Assembly: GCA_947457615.1 (NCBI GenBank)
Contig: CANGWK010000003.1
Span: 85,323-149,322, forward strand
Direction: 5' to 3'
Length of the DNA: 64,000 bases
Origin: Flavobacteriaceae bacterium
GTDB taxonomy: Bacteria > Bacteroidota > Bacteroidia > Flavobacteriales > Flavobacteriaceae
The position numbers and the translations under genes are program-made. Below the pieces are notes generated by a model that had not been told where the DNA came from, made no database searches, and worked only from the letters and a program-made list of their open reading frames with translations. Below, in pieces: positions 9,246 through 18,460 of the stretch (positions are counted from its first letter, which is position 1; each line of letters opens with the position of its first letter).

Positions 9246-9701
9246 TCAATTTTTAATTCTATAATCGTATATATATTCTTCCACTGCCATAATTTTTACA
9301 GCATCAGAATCTAAATTAGTAGGGTTTATTATGAAATTAAATTCATTCGGAATTATAACCGAAGGAACTTTAATTATATTAGAAGAAGTTTGAATTAATT
9401 TATCGGAACCAAATGTTTTGGTTGAAGAACTTGCTGGAATTGCTTTCCAATTATTTGGTAAACTTTCTTGTGAAATCGCTTCAATTAAATGATCTTGAAT
9501 TTCAATAACCGTAAAACACAATTTATGATTAATAAATTCAATACCAATATTGACAGAATATTCTAATAAAGCCAATGCCCTACTTTGAGATGTATATACG
9601 CAAGGTATGCCTACTCTATTCCACCTTCCGCCATATAATTTAGCTCCTAAACCAGATAAGTCATTGCAGTATTGCTCTTTGCCAATTCTATAAACTAACA
9701 T
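9246..9701 (-). CDS. RES-domain toxin of a RES/Xre pair
   Basis: RES-domain protein. Characterised family toxins resemble ADP-ribosyltransferases and deplete NAD+ or modify cellular targets. The conserved Arg-Glu-Ser pattern is visible in the opening VYRIGKEQY, in KLYGGRWNRVGIPCVYTS (Arg 26, Ser 38) and in ALALLEYSVNIG (Glu 47). At 151 residues it matches the normal toxin length and I see no disruption. It starts 3 bp after the stop of the antitoxin gene, the usual antitoxin-first order. The pair sits between fhs and a MoxR gene like a small inserted module, but no attachment site or mobility gene is visible. Confidence 0.85.
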   Translation of the reverse strand: MLVYRIGKEQYCNDLSGLGAKLYGGRWNRVGIPCVYTSQSRALALLEYSVNIGIEFINHKLCFTVIEIQDHLIEAISQESLPNNWKAIPASSSTKTFGSDKLIQTSSNIIKVPSVIIPNEFNFIINPTNLDSDAVKIMAVEEYIYDYRIKN

Positions 9702-9704
9702 AAC

Positions 9705-10220
9705 CTACGAATAAATACCATATTCAATTCTACCTAAAAGATTTTTTAATTCTTCTCTACCAAATTGATTATCAATAATATCAAAAGGTGTTTTCCCTGC
9801 TAATGCTTTATTCGAAACAAACATCCAAGAATTAAAATTATCTACATCTTCAAAAACTTCATATCCATAAGAGTATAAATCAGTTAAAGCAATTATTTTC
9901 TCTGAAACACTATCACTATAAACCTCATTTCTTTTCTTATTGATAAGTGTAGCTCTAGTTACAGCCAAAGCTTGAGCTAATTTATCGTAGTCTAAATGAG
10001 CTTTTAATTTAAATTGTTCTAAATCATTTTTATTTATCCCTTTATCAAGCAATATCATTTTTTCAAAAGAAGTCATCTTGTTAATTGGAGTAGCAATTCC
10101 TGATACTATTGAATTCCAAAAATCATAAGCGGGATTAGAAAAATAAATTGAAGAGATTGGCTCTTCTATTACATCTTGAATTCTACTTTTAGTTGTGTAT
10201 TTTTTTATGATTTCTGACAT
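9705..10220 (-). CDS. Xre/MbcA/ParS-type antitoxin (DUF2384)
   Basis: Antitoxin partner of the RES protein. A DNA-binding helix-turn-helix region lies near residues 75-108 (DYDKLAQALAVTRATLINKK). The C-terminal toxin-binding DUF2384 segment follows (FNSWMFVSNKALAGKTPFDIIDNQFG). At 171 residues this is the long Xre type paired with RES toxins; the first ~50 residues are a family-typical extension. The promoter region carries an inverted repeat AGTATAA/TTATACT around the -7 element, a plausible autoregulatory operator. Translational coupling with the toxin is likely from the 3-bp spacing. Confidence 0.85.
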   Translation of the reverse strand: MSEIIKKYTTKSRIQDVIEEPISSIYFSNPAYDFWNSIVSGIATPINKMTSFEKMILLDKGINKNDLEQFKLKAHLDYDKLAQALAVTRATLINKKRNEVYSDSVSEKIIALTDLYSYGYEVFEDVDNFNSWMFVSNKALAGKTPFDIIDNQFGREELKNLLGRIEYGIYS

Positions 10221-10258
10221 AGTATAATTTTTTAATTATTACAATACAAATTTATACT
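10221..10258 (-). promoter_or_regulatory. Promoter and candidate operator of the RES/Xre module
   Basis: Exact -7 element TAAATTTG on the minus strand (10247-10254) framed by the perfect 7-bp inverted repeat AGTATAA (10221-10227) and TTATACT (10252-10258). The right arm overlaps the promoter, so binding there would block transcription. Confidence 0.5.
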
Positions 10259-10394
10259 TTTTAATTGAGGATTTATAATTTTATCTCTCTTTTTTTAATC
10301 AATTTTAAAAAAGACAAAAAAAACTTACAAGTTAGAAACTAATAAAAAAGTTTTACCTTAATGCTAATCTACTTATTATTTAAATTTTACAAAT

Positions 10395-10432
10395 AAAAAA
10401 TCCCTAACAGATATAAAAAATCTATTAGGAAT
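10395..10432 (-). terminator. Terminator after the MoxR gene
   Basis: On the minus strand TTCCTAATAGAT / ATCTGTTAGGGA form a stem (one bulge/mismatch) followed by a run of six T. Confidence 0.75.
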
Positions 10433-10451
10433 AAATATAAAAATTAATAAT

Positions 10452-11405
10452 TTACAGCAACTTATCAATAATCATTTCCTCTGTAATTCCCTCAGCATCT
10501 GCTTTATAATTTTTAATTATTCTATGGCGAAGTATTCCAACTGCAACTGCTTTTACATCTTCAATATCTGGAGAGAATTTTCCGTTAAAAGCTGCGTTTG
10601 CTTTAGCAGCCAAAATTAAATTTTGAGAAGCTCTTGGTCCAGCACCCCAGTCTAAATAATTTTTAACATATTCGTTAGAAAGCGTATTATCTGGTCGTGT
10701 TTTACTAACTAAAGTCACGGCATATTCAATTACATTGTCTGCAACTGGAATTCGGCGAATTAATTGTTGGAAATCAATAATTTCTTCCGCTGAAAATAAG
10801 GAATTAATAGTAGGTTTTGCATCGGAAGTAGTACTTTTAACCACTTCAACTTCTTCAGCAAAAGAAGGATAATCAAGTTTAATAGCAAACATAAAACGGT
10901 CAAGTTGCGCTTCAGGTAAAGGATAAGTTCCTTCTTGCTCTATTGGGTTCTGAGTTGCTAATACAAAATAGGGTAAATCTAATTTATAATTTTGACCTGC
11001 AATAGTTACTGAACGCTCTTGCATGGCTTCTAGCAAAGCAGCTTGCGTTTTAGGTGGTGTTCTGTTAATCTCATCCGCAAGAATAATATTAGAAAAAATA
11101 GGCCCTTTTATAAATTTAAACTGACGATTTTCATCTAGAATTTCACTACCTAAAATATCAGAAGGCATTAAATCTGGAGTAAACTGAATTCTTTTAAAAC
11201 CCAAACCTAAGGCTTGAGAAATGGTATTCACCATTAACGTTTTTGCCAAACCTGGAACTCCAACTAAAAGTGCGTGACCTCCAGAAAAGATACTTAATAA
11301 TACTTGATCAACCACTAGGTCTTGACCAATAATAATTTTAGATATTTCTTTTTTAAGTTCTAATCTTTTTTGAACTAAATTTTGTATTGCTGCTACGTCG
11401 GACAT
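10452..11405 (-). CDS. MoxR-family AAA+ ATPase
   Basis: AAA+ ATPase of the MoxR group, chaperone-like proteins that help assemble or activate partner complexes, often with VWA-domain proteins. Walker A GVPGLAKT, Walker B IILADEINRTPPKTQAALLEAMQE, sensor ATQNPIEQEGTYPLPEAQLDRFM and the C-terminal lid GPRASQNLILAAKA are present. I start it at the ATG 11403-11405 (MSDVAAIQNLVQKR, 317 residues). An upstream TTG (11459) would add 18 residues encoded by a tandem heptamer repeat, which I read as leader. It follows the PPIase gene by 69 bp. Its usual DUF58/VWA partners are not adjacent here. Confidence 0.9.
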   Translation of the reverse strand: MSDVAAIQNLVQKRLELKKEISKIIIGQDLVVDQVLLSIFSGGHALLVGVPGLAKTLMVNTISQALGLGFKRIQFTPDLMPSDILGSEILDENRQFKFIKGPIFSNIILADEINRTPPKTQAALLEAMQERSVTIAGQNYKLDLPYFVLATQNPIEQEGTYPLPEAQLDRFMFAIKLDYPSFAEEVEVVKSTTSDAKPTINSLFSAEEIIDFQQLIRRIPVADNVIEYAVTLVSKTRPDNTLSNEYVKNYLDWGAGPRASQNLILAAKANAAFNGKFSPDIEDVKAVAVGILRHRIIKNYKADAEGITEEMIIDKLL

Positions 11406-11406
11406 C

Positions 11407-11450
11407 TTATTTGAGTTTGAAGTTGGAAGTTGGGAGTTGGGAATTTGAAA
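11407..11450 (-). repeat. Heptamer array H2 in the moxR leader
   Basis: Tandem 7-mers on the plus strand (TTTGAAG, TTGGAAG, TTGGGAG, TTGGGAA, TTTGAAA) ending just before the MoxR ATG. Read in frame they would encode a QIPNSQLPTSNSN-like peptide, explaining the false N-terminal extension. Confidence 0.8.
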
Positions 11451-11474
11451 AATCTGCAAACTAATCTCTGTTTA

Positions 11475-12878
11475 CTATTTCTTTAACCAGTTGTTAGTGA
11501 ATTTACAATCTTGGTATTCTCCGTTTATCTTGATATAAGTTTCTTTAATTTTATTTTCTGACCATTTTGCAATGGCATCAATTTGTTTTTCTTTAAGAGC
11601 GAGATCTTTAATTTTAGTATAATCTTTGCTGAAATCAGCTACGTGTTGCTCAATTTTATTAGTTACCATTATGATTTTATAACGTTTTCCAGCTTTTGGA
11701 TCTTCATCTAAAATCACCGGAGAAATTTCGCCACTGTTCATATTAGAAACTTGACCGTAAAATTCGGGATCCATATTAGTCAATTCAAAATGCGAATCTT
11801 GGGTTTTAGGATTTAATAAAGTCCCACCGTTGGCGCGTGTTTCTTTTTCATCTGACAAAGTTCTTGCTGCCTCCGGAAAAGTTATTTCTTTATCTTGAAT
11901 ACGTTTTTTTATTAATTCAATTTTATTCTTTGCTTCCTTTAAAGCATCTGGTGTGATTTTCGCGGCCATTAAAATATGACGCAATTCTAAATCTTGACCT
12001 TTAATTTTTTCTAAATAGATAATATGAAAACCAAATTCTGTTTCAAATGGTTCAGAAATTCCTCCTTCTTGAAGGGAATATGCAACGTCTTTAAATTCTT
12101 TTACAAAAGGAGTTTTCTTATTTATTTTATAGAAACCACCGCTAGATCTAGAACCAGGATCTTCCGTATACAAAACTGCTTTAGTTGTAAAACTAGCACC
12201 TGCTAATACTTCATTTTTAATTTCTTTGAGCCTATCAATTACAGCTTGTTTTTCGGCAGCAGAAACCTTAGGTGTAATTACAATTTGGGCCATTTCTAAT
12301 TGTGCTCCTAAAAGTGGTCTGTCGGATTCTGGAATTTTCTTGAAAAAATTTCTAGTTTCTTCTGGAGTAATCTGAATAGGATCAATAATCTTTTTTTGCA
12401 TTTCTGCAGCTAATTTTTGTTGCTTCAAAATTTCAAAAAGTTCCGTCTTGAATTCGTCTTCGTTGTTTTTCTTGAAATACTTAACCACATTATCCATTGA
12501 CTTTAATTGCTCTACCATATAGTCAAGTTGCTGGTTCATTTTTTCTTTAACCTCTTCATCTTTAACTATAATAGAATCTTGAATTGCTTGGTGGGCATAT
12601 AATTTATCTTCCAATAGCTTACCTAGCATCTGGCATCTCGTGATATCTTTAGTAGAACCGCCTTGGCTGGAAATCTCTAGCAACGCTTTATCTATATCCG
12701 AATCTAAAACAATATAATCACCCACAGTAGCAACGATACCATCAATTTTTTGCCTTTTTTGGGTAGAAACTAGTTTTTTCTCTGGCTCTTTATCTTTGAT
12801 AATTTCTTGCGCATTTGCATAAAATCCAATTAAAAAAAGGAAAAATCCTAGTACTCGTTTAGAATTCAATATATTCAT
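11475..12878 (-). CDS. SurA-like periplasmic peptidyl-prolyl isomerase
   Basis: Secreted parvulin-type PPIase/chaperone, expected to help outer-membrane and secreted proteins fold in the periplasm. A signal peptide spans residues 1-23 (ending YANAQ), then a SurA-like N-terminal helical domain (IVATVGDYIVLDSDIDKALLEI) and two PpiC domains: ~195-295 (FETEFGFHIIYLE) and ~297-400 (ELRHILMAAKI). It is 467 residues long. It lies 13 bp after a larger PPIase gene in the same operon, with the MoxR gene next. Confidence 0.88.
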   Translation of the reverse strand: MNILNSKRVLGFFLFLIGFYANAQEIIKDKEPEKKLVSTQKRQKIDGIVATVGDYIVLDSDIDKALLEISSQGGSTKDITRCQMLGKLLEDKLYAHQAIQDSIIVKDEEVKEKMNQQLDYMVEQLKSMDNVVKYFKKNNEDEFKTELFEILKQQKLAAEMQKKIIDPIQITPEETRNFFKKIPESDRPLLGAQLEMAQIVITPKVSAAEKQAVIDRLKEIKNEVLAGASFTTKAVLYTEDPGSRSSGGFYKINKKTPFVKEFKDVAYSLQEGGISEPFETEFGFHIIYLEKIKGQDLELRHILMAAKITPDALKEAKNKIELIKKRIQDKEITFPEAARTLSDEKETRANGGTLLNPKTQDSHFELTNMDPEFYGQVSNMNSGEISPVILDEDPKAGKRYKIIMVTNKIEQHVADFSKDYTKIKDLALKEKQIDAIAKWSENKIKETYIKINGEYQDCKFTNNWLKK

Positions 12879-12891
12879 TATTACTTTGTTT

Positions 12892-14856
12892 TTATTTTTT
12901 AATTTGATTTTTTACTTTTTCAAAAGTATCTTGATTTACTTTCACCGTGAATTCTTTTTTAAGTTCGTTTACCCAATTTTGTTCTAAATATTGTTGGTAA
13001 TCGTTTACTAGTTTTCCTTTACATTCTTCAAGTGTTTTGGGAGCTGCAGGAATTACTTTCTCCACATTAGTAATGTAATAATATTCACCTTTAGTGCTTA
13101 TTTCAGATAACCCTAATTCCATTTTAGTTTCTTTAGGCAAAGCATCTGCACCCTCTTCATATACTGCTTGGTAATACATAATATTTACATTATCTTTTGT
13201 ATTGAATTTATCTTTAATTTCTTTAGAGGTTTGTTTTTTCTTCAACATACTTAATACCTTTTTCATTTTCTCTAAATCGGTAGAAGAATAAACTTCGGCA
13301 TCTACTCTTGTCTTCCAAAGATGTTTTTCTTTTTGTGTTTCATAAAAAGCTTTTAAACCAGTAGTATCTGTTTTAGATCGTTGCCAGATTTCTTTATCCA
13401 TTAAGTCAAATAATAATAATCCGTCTCGATATTCATCCATTACAGCTGAAAATTCTGGAAATTCATTCTCTAAATTATCATTATAATATTGGTTTCGCTG
13501 TTCGTCTGCATAATTATCAAATAAGTTATCTGTTAATTTTTCTATTGGCTTAATTGCAGATCCAGCTTTTTGTTTTGAAAAAATATAATCTAAAAAGTCG
13601 GTTCCCGAATAATTTTTAGTTCCAATTACGAACAAAGTTTTAGAATATTTTTTTGTGTCTGTTGGAAGTGCCCATTTGTTTTCGTAGAAATCATTAGTCA
13701 CTAATTTGGATAAAGCACTAAATAATTTAGCATCTTTTTTTATTGGATATTTAACTCTAAGTTTTTCAATCAATGAATTAGTAATCAATCTAGAACGATC
13801 ATCTTTACTAATTTTATTTTCTAATTCTATTTTAGAATCTTCATAAGATTTAACAGGAAATTTATCAATAAATTTCACTATGTGCCAACCAAATTGTGTT
13901 TCGAAAGGTTTAGATATTGGACTTTCTTTAGACAAAGAAAAAGCTTGAGTTTCAAATTCTTCCGAGCTCAGTTGCCCTGAAGCAAATCGATTTAATACGC
14001 CTCCTTTTGTGGCTGAAGATTTGTCCTCAGAAAATTGTTTTGCTAATTCTTCAAATTTTTCTCCTTGTTGTAATTTTTTATAGATGTCCTCAATTGTAAT
14101 TTTAGCATCCGGATTAGCTACACCATCTTTATTCTTCAAAATCATGATGTGAGCTACAGCAACTTCACCCCTATTATTCCTAATGTTATTAACCTTTATC
14201 AAATGATAACCAAAACGAGTATGAACTGGCATGGAAATGGATCCTACTGGTGTTTTATAAGCCCCATTTTCAAAAGCGTAAACCATTTTAAAACTAGTAA
14301 AATAACCTAAATTACCTTTATTTTCTTTAGCAGATGGATCTTGTGATAACTCTTGGGCTAATGCTCCAAAATCTTCTCCTTTAATAATTCTATCACGAAT
14401 ATCTAAAGCCTTATTATAAGCTATTAAAGTATCTGCTGGCGCTGCGTTTTCATCAACTAATATTAATATATGAGAAGCATTAACTTCTTTCAATAATCTT
14501 TTATATCCTTCATCTACAAGTTCTTTAGTAACTTTTGAGTCTGTTGTGTAATTTTTAGACAACTGTGTTCTATAACTTTGAAGCTCCGTTTGGTATTGCT
14601 TATTATTTTGCAATCCCAACTTATTTGCTTTAGATACTTTTAATTTATATCCTACAAATAATTCTAAATACTGATTTAAATCTTTTTGAGATTCATCTTT
14701 TACTAAATCTAAATTTTTATTATAAACCCTAATAAACTCATCGGTATAAAATGGTTTATCTTCTATAGCAAATAAAACCTCTTTTGTGTTAGTTTGTGCT
14801 TTTGTGACCAAAACAAAACCCATCATCAATACTAAAAAAACATGCTTAAACATCAT
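12892..14856 (-). CDS. Large periplasmic peptidyl-prolyl isomerase with two PpiC domains
   Basis: Second parvulin-type PPIase/chaperone of the operon, 654 residues. The signal peptide covers ~1-20 (ending VTKAQ). Two PpiC domains follow: ~127-222 (NASHILILVDENA to FGYHLIKV) and ~230-335 (VAVAHIMIL to FGWHIVKF). The C-terminal 300 residues are rich in Lys and Asp with no domain I recognise. Start either Met 1 or Met 2 (adjacent ATGs). This is the first gene of the operon and has the best-formed promoter of the region (14930-14959). PpiD/SurA-like function is inferred from domain content. Confidence 0.85.
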   Translation of the reverse strand: MMFKHVFLVLMMGFVLVTKAQTNTKEVLFAIEDKPFYTDEFIRVYNKNLDLVKDESQKDLNQYLELFVGYKLKVSKANKLGLQNNKQYQTELQSYRTQLSKNYTTDSKVTKELVDEGYKRLLKEVNASHILILVDENAAPADTLIAYNKALDIRDRIIKGEDFGALAQELSQDPSAKENKGNLGYFTSFKMVYAFENGAYKTPVGSISMPVHTRFGYHLIKVNNIRNNRGEVAVAHIMILKNKDGVANPDAKITIEDIYKKLQQGEKFEELAKQFSEDKSSATKGGVLNRFASGQLSSEEFETQAFSLSKESPISKPFETQFGWHIVKFIDKFPVKSYEDSKIELENKISKDDRSRLITNSLIEKLRVKYPIKKDAKLFSALSKLVTNDFYENKWALPTDTKKYSKTLFVIGTKNYSGTDFLDYIFSKQKAGSAIKPIEKLTDNLFDNYADEQRNQYYNDNLENEFPEFSAVMDEYRDGLLLFDLMDKEIWQRSKTDTTGLKAFYETQKEKHLWKTRVDAEVYSSTDLEKMKKVLSMLKKKQTSKEIKDKFNTKDNVNIMYYQAVYEEGADALPKETKMELGLSEISTKGEYYYITNVEKVIPAAPKTLEECKGKLVNDYQQYLEQNWVNELKKEFTVKVNQDTFEKVKNQIKK

Positions 14857-14929
14857 TCTGAATTATATTAATTAAGTTATTTAAAATTACACAGAATTAC
14901 CTTATTGGCAAAACATAAGTTACAATCAA

Positions 14930-14959
14930 CAAAAGTAACAAATCGACTGTATTAAACAA
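14930..14959 (-). promoter_or_regulatory. Promoter of the PPIase-PPIase-MoxR operon
   Basis: On the minus strand TTG (14957-14959), 19 bp, TACTTTTG (14930-14937): a full Bacteroidota -33/-7 promoter, start site near 14924. Confidence 0.65.
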
Positions 14960-15051
14960 GTATAGCTTGCACTATTAACAAAAATTTATTAACAGAAATT
15001 GCAGTTATCTTTTAAATGTAAAGTAGGATTAGTTATTTATTTAATAAATAG

Positions 15052-15059
15052 TATTTTTG
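15052..15059 (+). promoter_or_regulatory. -7 promoter element for prfC
   Basis: TATTTTTG, exact match. It overlaps an in-frame TTG at 15057 and so argues that prfC starts at the ATG 15078 rather than at that TTG. Confidence 0.55.
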
Positions 15060-15077
15060 CATTCCATTACTACAATT

Positions 15078-16667
15078 ATGAGTTTTTTAAAAGAAATAGT
15101 ACGTCGCAGAACTTTCGGAATTATATCGCATCCCGATGCTGGAAAAACAACTTTAACCGAAAAATTATTGCTTTTTGGAGGGGCAATTCAAGAGGCTGGT
15201 GCGGTTAAAAACAATAAAATAAAGAAAGGGGCAACCAGTGACTTTATGGAAATTGAACGCCAAAGAGGTATTTCTGTAGCTACTTCCGTTTTAGCTTTTA
15301 ATTATCAAAATAAAAAAATAAATATTCTAGATACGCCTGGGCACAAGGATTTTGCCGAAGACACGTTTAGAACCTTAACAGCAGTTGACAGCGTAATTGT
15401 TGTAATTGATGTTGCTAAAGGAGTTGAAGAACAAACGGAAAAATTAGTATCGGTTTGTAGAATGCGTAAAATTCCAATTATTGTTTTTATAAACAAATTG
15501 GATAGAGAAGGGAAAGACGCTTTTGATTTAATGGATGAAGTGGAAAAGAAACTTGGTCTTCATGTTACTCCGTTAAGTTTTCCTATAGGAATGGGATATG
15601 ATTTTCAAGGAATTTATAATATTTGGGAAAAGAATATCAATCTATTTAGTGGCGATAGCAGAAAAAACATTGAAGACACAATTGCTATTACTGATTTGTT
15701 AAGTCCTGAATTAGAAAAATTAATCGGTGAAAAACCAGCAATTAAACTTCGAGAAGAATTAGAATTAATCGAAGAAGTATACCCACCATTTAATAAAGAA
15801 GACTATTTGGAGGGGAATTTGCAACCTGTGTTTTTTGGTTCTGCATTAAATAATTTTGGTGTTCGCGAATTACTAGACTGTTTTGTAGAAATAGCGCCAA
15901 CGCCAAGACCTAAAGAATCGGACACCCGATTGGTGCTTCCAGAAGAAGAAAAACTTTCGGGTTTTGTTTTTAAAATTCATGCCAATATGGATCCGAAACA
16001 TCGCGATCGCTTGGCTTTTATCAAAATAGTATCGGGGACTTTTGAACGCAATAAACCGTATGTGCATGTGCGGCTGAATAAAAGTTTGAAATTTTCTAGT
16101 CCAAATGCTTTTTTTGCAGAAAAAAAAGAGATAGTAGACATCTCGTATCCAGGGGATATTGTTGGATTACACGACACAGGAAATTTCAAAATTGGAGATA
16201 CCTTAACAGAAGGTGAAATAATGAATTTTAGAGGAATTCCTAGTTTTTCACCAGAACATTTTAGATACATTAATAATGCCGACCCAATGAAAGCTAAGCA
16301 ATTGGAAAAAGGGGTAGATCAATTAATGGATGAAGGAGTAGCGCAGTTATTTACTTTAGAAATGAACAACCGAAAAATAATAGGAACAGTTGGAGCGTTA
16401 CAATATGAAGTAATCCAATACCGTTTAGAACATGAATATGGTGCTAAATGTACTTATGAAAATTTTCCAGTTCATAAAGCTTGTTGGGTAAAACCAGATG
16501 ATGCAAAAAATGAAGAGTTTAAAGAATTTAAAAGAGTGAAGCAAAAATTTCTAGCTCATGATAAATACAATCAATTGGTGTTTTTAGCCGATTCGGACTT
16601 TACTATTCAAATGACACAAAACAAATATCCAAGTGTGAAATTATTTTTTACATCGGAATTTGAATAA
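15078..16667 (+). CDS. prfC: Peptide chain release factor 3
   Basis: Translational GTPase that recycles RF1/RF2 from the ribosome after termination. G1 HPDAGKTT, the switch-region block QRGISVATSVL, G3 DTPGHKDF and G4 INKLDRE are all present, followed by RF3-specific text (LEKGVDQLMDEGVAQLF). I use the ATG at 15078 (MSFLKEIVRRR, 529 residues) because the promoter -7 element covers the upstream TTG. Full length. It is monocistronic with a shared terminator, and divergent from the PPIase operon. Confidence 0.95.
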   Translation: MSFLKEIVRRRTFGIISHPDAGKTTLTEKLLLFGGAIQEAGAVKNNKIKKGATSDFMEIERQRGISVATSVLAFNYQNKKINILDTPGHKDFAEDTFRTLTAVDSVIVVIDVAKGVEEQTEKLVSVCRMRKIPIIVFINKLDREGKDAFDLMDEVEKKLGLHVTPLSFPIGMGYDFQGIYNIWEKNINLFSGDSRKNIEDTIAITDLLSPELEKLIGEKPAIKLREELELIEEVYPPFNKEDYLEGNLQPVFFGSALNNFGVRELLDCFVEIAPTPRPKESDTRLVLPEEEKLSGFVFKIHANMDPKHRDRLAFIKIVSGTFERNKPYVHVRLNKSLKFSSPNAFFAEKKEIVDISYPGDIVGLHDTGNFKIGDTLTEGEIMNFRGIPSFSPEHFRYINNADPMKAKQLEKGVDQLMDEGVAQLFTLEMNNRKIIGTVGALQYEVIQYRLEHEYGAKCTYENFPVHKACWVKPDDAKNEEFKEFKRVKQKFLAHDKYNQLVFLADSDFTIQMTQNKYPSVKLFFTSEFE

Positions 16668-16693
16668 AATCGTTTGCAAAATTTATTGAGCAT

Positions 16694-16731
16694 AAAAAAA
16701 ACTCGTTTAGAAAATTCTAAACGAGTTTTTT
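16694..16731. terminator. Bidirectional terminator between prfC and the TPR gene
   Basis: Stem AAAACTCGTTTAGAA / TTCTAAACGAGTTTT with a 3-nt loop, flanked by A and T runs; serves both convergent genes. Confidence 0.9.
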
Positions 16732-16736
16732 AATAA

Positions 16737-18446
16737 TTAATTTTTTTTAATAATTTTTGTGGTTTTTTTTGAATTTAAACTCTCATCTTTAATAGCTGAT
16801 GTAGCGTATTCATTTGTTGGATCTAGAGCTAATGTTTTAGCGAAATATTCTTTGGCCTTTTCATTATCCTTTTTATTTATTGCATAATATGCAGCAATAC
16901 TATTATAAGAATCTGTAACGTTCTTTATATTTTTTGTTATTTCTAAATCTCCTTTAGCAATTACTATTTCTATATATTTTTCATAAGTAACTGCCATAAT
17001 ATCGTCTTTTTCTAAAGTACTATTAATTCTAGCTTTATACAAATAAGATTCTTGGTAAGTAGGCTTTGCAAGAATAACAACATCCATGGCTTTATCCGCA
17101 TTTTGTAGTGCAGCAACATTAACATCTTTTAGTTCTTTTCCTCTGTTTTCAGTTAAAACACAAAGACCATAATAAATATTATCTTCTAAGTAATTTCTTG
17201 AATCGGGGTTAGTAATAGCTAATTCAAATAATGAACTTGCTACAGAATATAATTTTTGAGTAAAATATTTTTTTCCAATTTCATTTAATCCATTAGCCAT
17301 TACAATATCCATCTCAAGGGCTTTTTTTAAATCACTCATTCCTGAAGATAGGTAAGCAGAATCTACTGTTTTACCATCTGCAGCAACCGATTTAGAAACT
17401 TTTGCCAAGCCTAAAAAATAATAATCTCCAGCAATTACTTTGTTTGTACCTTTAGAAATATAATCTGTTAAAGCAGAAATTGCAGCATCGTAATTACCAT
17501 TTTGATATGCAGAGTAACCTAAATAACGTAAAATACGCGGATTTACTTTATCTAATTTTTTCATTTCATTAGCTTCCACTTCCAATGCTTTGTAATCTTT
17601 TGCTAAGATTAAAAAATCGGCATGACGCATACGAGAAGGTAAAGAATAATCTGTTAAACTCATGTACTTTTCATAATTACTCAAAGCTTTTGCAATATTG
17701 TCAGTATATGTTGCTGGTTTATTATTAGCCCATAAATAATACGTTTCTGCAAATTCACGAAAAACAGGTCCGTAATTTGGATTTAAAGCTAACACTTCAT
17801 CATACGCTTTAACTGCCTCTGTATATGCTTTAGCGCCTTTTAATAAAACACCCAATTGCATTTTAGCTCTTATTAATGTATTGTCAATTGCATAAGCATC
17901 TCTGTAGGAAGCATAAGCTTCATTTTGACTTTTATCGCCATAATAAGCATCCCCTAAAACCAGTTTAATATTAGCATCATTGGGATTTGTAGTCTGAGCT
18001 TTAGTCAATAAAGTGATTGCCGCTTTATAATTTGGTTTAGAATTATTGATATATGCTTGAGCGATATATAAATATTCTTCTACATCTTTCTTTTTTAATT
18101 GCGATAAAACCTGATCAAATTTAACTTGAGCAGCAACAGAATCTCCATTTTCTAGGTCGATTTGACCTAAACCAATAGAATTCAATCTGGATCCTTCAGA
18201 AGCTGTCAATCCTTTTTGAAAATATATTTTAGCTGAATCCTCAATGTTTTGTTTAAGATAAATTGAGCCAAGTAAAAAATCGGCTTTGCCATTATCTGCT
18301 TTTAATTTAATACTATTTTTAAGTATAGTTTTAGCTTTCTCAAATTGCTCGGCATCCATAGCTTTTTTAGCTTGATCAATTTCCTGAGAATAACCAACTA
18401 AAGAAGCTGTTAAAAAAATTAGGCTTAGTATCTTATTATTTTTCAT
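16737..18446 (-). CDS. Exported tetratricopeptide-repeat protein
   Basis: A 569-residue protein with a signal peptide (~1-20, ending LVGYSQ) and many TPR-like helix pairs through most of its length (for example ALDPTNEYATSAI and VLALNPNYGPVFREFAETYYLW). TPR proteins are scaffolds; no catalytic motif is visible. It is the last gene of the exbB-exbD-exbD-tonB operon, 14 bp after the PstS-like lipoprotein, so a role with the Ton system or the cell envelope is likely but unproven. The very C-terminus is Lys-rich. Confidence 0.8.
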   Translation of the reverse strand: MKNNKILSLIFLTASLVGYSQEIDQAKKAMDAEQFEKAKTILKNSIKLKADNGKADFLLGSIYLKQNIEDSAKIYFQKGLTASEGSRLNSIGLGQIDLENGDSVAAQVKFDQVLSQLKKKDVEEYLYIAQAYINNSKPNYKAAITLLTKAQTTNPNDANIKLVLGDAYYGDKSQNEAYASYRDAYAIDNTLIRAKMQLGVLLKGAKAYTEAVKAYDEVLALNPNYGPVFREFAETYYLWANNKPATYTDNIAKALSNYEKYMSLTDYSLPSRMRHADFLILAKDYKALEVEANEMKKLDKVNPRILRYLGYSAYQNGNYDAAISALTDYISKGTNKVIAGDYYFLGLAKVSKSVAADGKTVDSAYLSSGMSDLKKALEMDIVMANGLNEIGKKYFTQKLYSVASSLFELAITNPDSRNYLEDNIYYGLCVLTENRGKELKDVNVAALQNADKAMDVVILAKPTYQESYLYKARINSTLEKDDIMAVTYEKYIEIVIAKGDLEITKNIKNVTDSYNSIAAYYAINKKDNEKAKEYFAKTLALDPTNEYATSAIKDESLNSKKTTKIIKKN

Positions 18447-18460
18447 CTTAATATGTATTT

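Noticed and set aside
11406-11459. 18-residue N-terminal extension of the MoxR protein from a TTG
   Set aside because: The extension is encoded by a tandem heptamer array and precedes a normal ATG start with the usual family N-terminus.
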